From the NCBI GenBank assembly GCA_016208805.1, contig JACQXL010000097.1, forward strand, positions 2,780 to 35,167: a stretch of 32,388 nt of DNA, given 5' to 3'. Source of the stretch: Planctomycetota bacterium. Lineage in GTDB: Bacteria > Planctomycetota > MHYJ01 > JACQXL01. Below are positions 26,622 through 32,388 of this stretch, in pieces. A program made the translations under genes and the position numbers. The notes beneath the pieces are model-generated. The model saw only the letters and a list, made by a program, of their open reading frames with translations. It made no database searches and was not told the DNA's origin. The stretch's first letter is position 1, and the number at the start of each line of letters is the position of its first letter.

Positions 26622-28958
26622 TCATTTAATCCGCGCCTTCCATTCCTGGACCAATTCCGCCATCATCTGGTCGTCCGGCGCCAACTTAAGACACATCTCG
26701 CCGTCGGACACGGCGGCCTGGTAATCGCCCTTTTTCTTATAGGCGATGCCGCGGTTGTAGTATAAACGTCCGTCTTTCGGATTTAATTTAACGGCCTCGT
26801 TGAAATCGGCAATGGCATCATCCAACTTATTGGCGGACTGCAAATAAATATTACCCCGGCTGAAATATGCCTCAACCATCTTCGGGTTAATTTTGATTGC
26901 CTCGGTGTAATCGGCCAGGGCCGGTTCCAGGGCGAACTGGTCGTAATATATGTCGCCCCGGCTCAAATATGCCCTGCTATTCTGGGCATCAAGATTGATG
27001 GCTTCGGTGTAATCGGCGATGGCTTTATCGGGTTTGCCGGTTTCCTTATAAAGCATACCGCGGTTAAAATAGCCGTCAGCCAGTTTGGGGTTCAGTTTGA
27101 GCGCCTCGCTGTAATCCGCAATGGCGCGTTCCGGGTCGCCTTTATCTTTATAGGCCAGCCCGCGGGCATTATAGTAGGCCCCGCCCCGATGGGCATCGGG
27201 GGGGGTTAACCTGATGGCCTCGCCGTAATCCGCAATGGCCCAGCCGTAATCCTTTTTGGTGTGGTAAGTCAGCCCCCGGTTATAATAAGTTTCCGCATCC
27301 TGCGGGTTCAGCCGGATGGCCTCGTGATAGTCCCTGAGCGCCTGCTCCAGATCGCCCTTGTAATAATATATCTTGCCGCGGTTGGAATATACACCGTAAT
27401 GTTTGGGATTAAGTTTAAGCGCCTCGGTAAAGTCAGCCAGCGCTGAGTCCAAATCATTCCTGTCGCCATAAGCCCGGCCCCGGGCGTTATACGTATCGGC
27501 TATGCCCTCAAGCCGCGGGGCAAGCCGGATGGCCTCGGAATAATCCGCAATGGCCTTATCCACATCCTTCTGGGCATAATAGACCAGCCCCCGCGAGCCG
27601 TAGGCCGTCGCATCCTTGGGGTTTAACCGAATGGCCTCGTTGAAGTCTCGCAGCGCCTTATCAAAATCTTCTTTCTTGTAGTATGTAATGCCGCGGTTGG
27701 TATAGGCCTCGCTGAATTCAGGGTTCAACCGGAGCGCTTCGGTGTAATCCTCTATGGCCCGTTTCAGGTCGCCTTTGTTGTAATTGACAATCCCGCGGGC
27801 ATTATAGGGCTCGGCCAGTTTGGGATTCAGTTTGATGGCCTCGGAAAAATCTGCCAGTGCGCGCTCCAAATCGCCTTTTTTATGGTAGGCCAGCCCGCGG
27901 GCCGTGTAGGCCAGTTCCCGACACTTCGTGTCGGGATTCAAGTTAAGCGCCCGGCTAAAATCGGTAATGGCCTTGTCAAAATCGTTCTTCCCGGAATATG
28001 CAATGCCGCGGTTGCGGTATGCCTCGGTGAACGCCGGGTTCAACTTGAGCACCTCGGAATAATCCGCAATGGCCTGCTCAAGTTCGCCCCGGGCCGCATA
28101 AAGCATTGCCCGGTTATTGTATGCCTCCAGATATTTAGGATTAAGTTTGACGGCCTCGGTGTAATCCGGGAGCGCCTTGTCAACCGCGCCCTTTTTGTCG
28201 TAAGCCAGCCCGCGTTTATAGTAGGCCCGGGTGAGTTTATCTTTGCTTAACGACGGGATGGCCGCAGTATATGACTCTATCGCCTTATCCCAGTCACCTT
28301 TCTTGCTGTGCGCATCGCCGGTGTTGAACAATACATCCGCCTCGGACAGCGAACTGGACTTGATTACTTTCGGTTTGGGCCGCCACTTGGGGATTTTACC
28401 GCCTGATTTCTCCAGCAACAACTTGGCCTCTTTGTTAGCCGAATCCACATCCAGAATATAGCCGACTACATAACAGGCAAACTTGGGGTATTTCTTGCGG
28501 GCGCAGTCATTGGCCAGTGCCATCAAATCTGTAACGTGCTTGCCCTTTATCTTGGCCAGTTGCTTGGTATTAAGGTCCACCCGTTCCAGGGCCCGGCCGA
28601 CCTGTGTAAGCATCTCCTTTTCATCATTGGATAGTTTCAACCGCTTGCGCAGGATGGCCTGACAGCGCCGGTAGTAAATGACGGCCTGGTCGTTATCCTT
28701 TAACTTTTCCCAACACTCGCCTAACTTGAACAAGACATCGGCAAAATCCGGATAATAAGTTAGCGCCTTCTTAAACTTCTCAACCGCCTCCTGATAATTA
28801 TTCTGCTTGAGTTGTTTCAGCCCGCTCTGGTAATAAACGTCTGCTAATTCCCGGTCTTCAACGGCTCCCGAAAGCATTCGGGACTGGCTCGTTAATAACA
28901 GCAGAATTGCGACCAATAGAATCTTATTACCCATTGTAACCGCCACTCCCTTAACCAA
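26622..28958 (-). CDS. Secreted multi-TPR protein
   Basis: N-terminal signal-like segment then many tandem TPRs ('AYNNRAMLYAARGELEQAIADYSEVLKLNPAFTEAYRNRGIAY'). Confidence 0.93.
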   Translation of the reverse strand: MVKGVAVTMGNKILLVAILLLLTSQSRMLSGAVEDRELADVYYQSGLKQLKQNNYQEAVEKFKKALTYYPDFADVLFKLGECWEKLKDNDQAVIYYRRCQAILRKRLKLSNDEKEMLTQVGRALERVDLNTKQLAKIKGKHVTDLMALANDCARKKYPKFACYVVGYILDVDSANKEAKLLLEKSGGKIPKWRPKPKVIKSSSLSEADVLFNTGDAHSKKGDWDKAIESYTAAIPSLSKDKLTRAYYKRGLAYDKKGAVDKALPDYTEAVKLNPKYLEAYNNRAMLYAARGELEQAIADYSEVLKLNPAFTEAYRNRGIAYSGKNDFDKAITDFSRALNLNPDTKCRELAYTARGLAYHKKGDLERALADFSEAIKLNPKLAEPYNARGIVNYNKGDLKRAIEDYTEALRLNPEFSEAYTNRGITYYKKEDFDKALRDFNEAIRLNPKDATAYGSRGLVYYAQKDVDKAIADYSEAIRLAPRLEGIADTYNARGRAYGDRNDLDSALADFTEALKLNPKHYGVYSNRGKIYYYKGDLEQALRDYHEAIRLNPQDAETYYNRGLTYHTKKDYGWAIADYGEAIRLTPPDAHRGGAYYNARGLAYKDKGDPERAIADYSEALKLNPKLADGYFNRGMLYKETGKPDKAIADYTEAINLDAQNSRAYLSRGDIYYDQFALEPALADYTEAIKINPKMVEAYFSRGNIYLQSANKLDDAIADFNEAVKLNPKDGRLYYNRGIAYKKKGDYQAAVSDGEMCLKLAPDDQMMAELVQEWKARIK
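27184..27201. repeat. Palindrome inside the TPR CDS
   Basis: CCCCGATGGGCATCGGGG; encodes the irregular 'LTPPDAHRGGAYYNARG' inter-TPR loop. Confidence 0.6.
27916..27936. repeat. 21-bp palindrome TCCCGACACTTCGTGTCGGGA inside the TPR CDS
   Basis: Same family as the intergenic copies at 17412 and 23227; encodes irregular 'NPDTKCREL'. Confidence 0.8.
28866..28883. repeat. Palindrome near the signal peptide region of the TPR CDS
   Basis: TCCCGAAAGCATTCGGGA; encodes 'SRMLSG'. Confidence 0.6.
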
Positions 28959-29022
28959 TCAGTTGTGAATATTTATACAAACATATAATCATAACAAGTC
29001 AAGATTAATTATCAAGTATTAA

Positions 29023-29847
29023 TTACCAGACGAATCGGTAGCACATATACGCCTCGGCGACTTCAACCGAGATTTCCTTGCCCCGTAGACGCACCAGCGT
29101 TTCCAGCGTCTCCATACTGCAATGGTGCAGCCGGTCCTTCAGTTGCGATTTATGGAATGACAGGGCTTTCAGTTTGACATTAACATAATCCGAGATATCC
29201 ACATAGAAATTCGGATGAAACTTGTCATTATGGACATTCCAGAATAAAGTCGGGTTGTCGTAGGTCAGGACAATCGGCGGGAAATGTTTGATATGATGCA
29301 GATGCGGCCGGCAGGCCGTGAAGCCGGCGTTGAACACCGCGCAGTGGTCCTGGTTATAGGATATGGCCGGCAGCGCCACAATCGTCGGTTTGACCCGGTC
29401 AATCGCCACCTTGCTCTCGCGTTCAATTACGGCAATCAGGTCCCGTTGCGGTATCGCATCAAGCCGGAGATGTTTGGCCGGCTCGGTAAAAACAACATCA
29501 TAGCCGTCCACCTTGAGGAACTCTGCCGTTCTGGTGAACTCATCCTGTCGGGTCTTGCCCTTGACAATGGCATTCCTGCCGTCGTAATGTTTCAGGTCGC
29601 CCACCGACATAATCATTATGTATGCCTTGCCGCCCAGCGCCTTAATCTTGGCAATCGTGCCGGCGCAACCGAACGCCTCGTCATCCGCATGCGGCGAGAT
29701 TACCAGCATCGTCTGCTTGCTCAGGAACTCGTCACCGGCTGTCAAGACCGCAGTTAGTCCCGTCACACCATGTCCCACGCGATGCCGCATGGCTGTCGGG
29801 TATGACGTGGCGCTTATGCGGGGAATGTAAGGGTTCAATTTCTTCAT
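29023..29847 (-). CDS. PIG-L family deacetylase (LmbE-like)
   Basis: 'TMLVISPHADDEAFGCAGTIAKIKALGGKAYIMIMSVGD' and 'YNQDHCAVFNAGF'. ATG at 29847 preceded by GGAGGATAAT preferred over the longer ORF to 29922. Confidence 0.88.
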   Translation of the reverse strand: MKKLNPYIPRISATSYPTAMRHRVGHGVTGLTAVLTAGDEFLSKQTMLVISPHADDEAFGCAGTIAKIKALGGKAYIMIMSVGDLKHYDGRNAIVKGKTRQDEFTRTAEFLKVDGYDVVFTEPAKHLRLDAIPQRDLIAVIERESKVAIDRVKPTIVALPAISYNQDHCAVFNAGFTACRPHLHHIKHFPPIVLTYDNPTLFWNVHNDKFHPNFYVDISDYVNVKLKALSFHKSQLKDRLHHCSMETLETLVRLRGKEISVEVAEAYMCYRFVW

Positions 29848-29935
29848 ATTATCCTCCCTGCCTTTACCACGAAGGCACGAAATAACGGAAACACGAATAG
29901 CACGAATAAACGAATTGCACAAATAATATTCGTGT

Positions 29936-31147
29936 TCATCTGTTACTTTCGGCTTCCTCCTTGGTAATCTTCAGATACAAATCATTATACGGATAATAAT
30001 TATACCCGCCGGTTAAATCGGCCGGGTGCTTGGCCGGCGTGGTAAAACTGCTGGCCACCGGCTCAATCTGGGTATCCTCATACCACTCGTTCCAGGAGGT
30101 GATAATGGCCATATTGAGCGCCGGGTCAAGGAGTTTCTTGGCGGTTCTGAAATATAAGCGGTAGGTCGTGCCCTGGTTTTCCATATCCAGCGCCGCATCG
30201 CGCGGCAATATCGGGTGCTTGACATCCGGCCTGAAACCACGGTCGTTGAACCCGGGCATTATATTCGGGATAAACCCTACATTCATACCGCTGGCCGCGG
30301 TTTTGTACTCGTTGAATTTAGATTCAAGGTCAATGAAGAAATTGGTCAATATCGGCAGCCCGTCGTATTTATACGTGCCCTGCATATCGTGCGTGGTGAT
30401 GGCGTCAAACAGTCCGATGCGTTTGGGCTCCGGCGCGGTCCAGTAAACCTCGTCGCCCACCAGGAACAGGTTCAGCCCGGTGCGCTGGTTGATGATGGCC
30501 CGCACGCGGGTGAGCGCCGTATAATCGCCGCTGAACAGCCGCGAGAGCGCCATAATCACCACTGGCTTATCGTTGACCTTCAGATAATTAGGGTGCTTAA
30601 AATACTTATCCGCTAAATAACTGAAATCGTTCAAGAGCGTTTCGGCGCTTTCCCGGTTCAGCAATACCCGTTCGTCCTTGAGCGGCAGGATATAGATAGA
30701 TTGGTAAACGATACAGAATTTTAACGGTTGTCCCGACATTACGGCGGGATGTTCCCGATTGGGTCGGGACTCCGCTGTCGCTGCGCGCTGCGGCTCCACC
30801 AGCGCTGGGAGCAAGGAATCTCGCACCGTCACGTCCGTCCAGGAAGATGCCCCGAACCAGTTGACCGCAAAGAAATCTATGCCGCAATCCTTGGCCCATT
30901 CAATATGTTTCTTGACCAGCGCATTCTGGCGGCAACTGTATTCGCCCACCGGCGGCGTCTGGGGGATGGCCAGTTTCTTGCGCAGGTAGTTCTTCCAGCC
31001 CAGGATGGTCGCATCATCGCCGAACCAGGGATGATAATACGCGCCCAGGATTAATTCCGGCTTAGATTCCTCCGGTTTGCCCCGGCAGGAAAATAAAATC
31101 ACCGCAGAGACACAGAGGGCACAGAGAAGCGAATATGATTTACTCAT
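29936..31147 (-). CDS. Glycoside hydrolase family 99-like / WbsX-like lipoprotein
   Basis: Lipoprotein N-terminus 'MSKSYSLLCALCVSAVILFSC', 'LGAYYHPWFG', 'WAKDCGIDFFAVNWFG', 'IITSWNEWYEDTQIEP'. The ORF extends to 31189; 31147 gives the better signal peptide. Confidence 0.75.
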   Translation of the reverse strand: MSKSYSLLCALCVSAVILFSCRGKPEESKPELILGAYYHPWFGDDATILGWKNYLRKKLAIPQTPPVGEYSCRQNALVKKHIEWAKDCGIDFFAVNWFGASSWTDVTVRDSLLPALVEPQRAATAESRPNREHPAVMSGQPLKFCIVYQSIYILPLKDERVLLNRESAETLLNDFSYLADKYFKHPNYLKVNDKPVVIMALSRLFSGDYTALTRVRAIINQRTGLNLFLVGDEVYWTAPEPKRIGLFDAITTHDMQGTYKYDGLPILTNFFIDLESKFNEYKTAASGMNVGFIPNIMPGFNDRGFRPDVKHPILPRDAALDMENQGTTYRLYFRTAKKLLDPALNMAIITSWNEWYEDTQIEPVASSFTTPAKHPADLTGGYNYYPYNDLYLKITKEEAESNR

Positions 31148-31216
31148 ACTTGATTTTATTATATCTAAAACTTCCTTTCTGTCTATCAAAATGTTATTAT
31201 TTCACCGCAGAGGCGT

Positions 31217-31255
31217 GGTACATCCTAAAGGAGAATCGGCTGTACCACCTTTAGG
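31217..31255. repeat. 39-nt interleaved inverted-repeat (A-B-A'-B') element, copy 2
   Basis: GGTACA-T-CCTAAAGG-AGAATCGGC-TGTACC-A-CCTTTAGG, same layout as 15508..15546, sited inside a GCAGAG-rich repeat. Confidence 0.7.
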
Positions 31256-31286
31256 GCAGAGAACGCAGAGGAATCTGTGATAATCA

Positions 31287-32291
31287 GTGAAATCTGTGGT
31301 TGAATACGCATTAGGCATAGACATCGGCGGCACTAATATCTCGGCCGGGCTGATAGACCTCCAGGGTCGGATACACCTAAAGAAATCAATCCCGTCTTAT
31401 GCCCAAAAAGGCGGACCTGCCGTCCTGCGTAAGGCCAACCAATTAGCCCAAACTATATTGGCACGTTCCGATAATGTGCTCGGAGTCGGGGTTGGCGTGC
31501 CCGGCCAGATAGACCCGGGCCGCGGGATGCCCCTGTCGCCTACGCCCAATATCCCCAAATGGTCGCACCTGCCGGTAAAGTCCGTTATTGCCCGGTCAAC
31601 CGGGTTACCGGTCTTTATAGAGAACGATGCCAATGTCGCCGCCCTGGGCGAGATGTATTTCGGCGCGGGCAAGACCGCAGTCAGTCCCGCACTTATGCGG
31701 GATAAAGGCGTTAAAAATCTCGTCTGCCTGACCCTGGGCACGGGCATCGGCGGTGGGATTATCATTGACGGCAAAATCTATTCCGGCAGTTTCTATTATG
31801 CGGGCGAAATCGGGCATATCACCATCCTGCCTACGCCGAGGCTTCGGCAGACAAGTGACCCGAATGTCGTCAGATGCAAATGCGGCAACTACGGCTGTCT
31901 GGAGACCATTGCCTCGGCCAGCGGAGTGGTCAGACGTTTCCTCTCCGCCTGTCATTCCCGCGCAGGCGGGAATCCAGTTACCGCCAAGCAGATATTTGAT
32001 AATGCCAAAAAGGGTATCCAGCCCTATAAAGATATCGCACTTGAAACCGGCTTTTATTTAGGTATTGCCTGTGCCTCTATTATCAACATCCTTGACCTGG
32101 ATCTGGTGGTCATCGGCGGCAAGATGTCCGAGGCCGGGCCGATACTATTCAACCAAATCCGCAAGACATTCCGGAAGCGGATAATGCAATCCGCGGCCAA
32201 ACAACCTAATGTGGTGCCGGCCAAACTTGGGGGCGATGCCGGGCTAATCGGCGCCGGCGTATTGGTCTTCCAGAAACTGGGGTACCTCTAA
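31287..32291 (+). CDS. ROK family sugar kinase (glucokinase-like)
   Basis: 'ALGIDIGGTNISAGLID', 'ENDANVAALGE', 'LTLGTGIGGGIIIDGKIYSG', ROK zinc motif 'CKCGNYGCLE'. Confidence 0.93.
   Translation: MKSVVEYALGIDIGGTNISAGLIDLQGRIHLKKSIPSYAQKGGPAVLRKANQLAQTILARSDNVLGVGVGVPGQIDPGRGMPLSPTPNIPKWSHLPVKSVIARSTGLPVFIENDANVAALGEMYFGAGKTAVSPALMRDKGVKNLVCLTLGTGIGGGIIIDGKIYSGSFYYAGEIGHITILPTPRLRQTSDPNVVRCKCGNYGCLETIASASGVVRRFLSACHSRAGGNPVTAKQIFDNAKKGIQPYKDIALETGFYLGIACASIINILDLDLVVIGGKMSEAGPILFNQIRKTFRKRIMQSAAKQPNVVPAKLGGDAGLIGAGVLVFQKLGYL
31668..31706 (+). repeat. 33-39-nt in-frame palindromic element in the ROK gene
   Basis: GGCAAGACCGCAGTCAGTCCCGCACTTATGCGGGATAAA; 35/39 identical to the caspase-like gene element. 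Confidence 0.85.
31951..31976. repeat. GTCATTCCCGC-type palindromic repeat inside the ROK CDS
   Basis: GTCATTCCCGCGCAGGCGGGAATCCA, same family as 17254 and 23201; encodes 'CHSRAGGNP'. Confidence 0.8.
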
Positions 32292-32342
32292 CCACAAAGA
32301 CACTAAGAGCTTATCCTAAAACCCCTTCTGAGCCGATAAAAG

Positions 32343-32362
32343 ATATGGCAATAATGCCATAT
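32343..32362 (+). promoter_or_regulatory. Leader hairpin upstream of a CDS start cut by the window end
   Basis: Perfect stem ATATGGCA-ATAA-TGCCATAT immediately before AGGAGGAACTCAG-ATG (ATG at 32376). Confidence 0.4.
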
Positions 32363-32388
32363 AGGAGGAACTCAGATGGGGAAAATAT

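Noticed and set aside
31207-31261. GCAGAG direct repeats flanking the 39-nt element as a target site duplication
   Set aside because: The surrounding sequence is itself a GCAGAG-rich repeat, so the flanking match is not informative.

Overview
32.4 kb window that looks like a bacterial chromosome, possibly a planctomycete-like or metagenome-assembled genome (lineage is inference only). From left to right: a minus-strand exopolysaccharide/glycan cluster (Wzx-like flippase cut by the window edge, two paralogous GT4 glycosyltransferases, radical SAM/SPASM protein, two methyltransferases, a disrupted asparagine synthase), a GGDEF protein, a HEAT/TPR lipoprotein with an apparent N-terminal frameshift, aroC, an MsbA-type ABC transporter, a cupin-type phosphoglucose isomerase, a region with two '22-bp tandem array + HTH-only protein' modules around a DegT aminotransferase, a 1491-aa FN3 surface protein, a caspase-like lipoprotein, a TPR protein, a PIG-L deacetylase, a GH99-like lipoprotein and a ROK kinase. 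Two themes stand out. (i) Two co-linear modules of a strictly 22-bp-periodic array, a G-rich block and a paralogous HTH protein without a catalytic domain. (ii) Heavy colonisation by short palindromic elements, many inserted in frame in genes. These include a ~78-bp two-hairpin element present twice in opposite orientation in the same ABC transporter, with compensatory stem changes, and a ~33-nt element shared in the same reading frame by a ROK kinase and a caspase-like protein.
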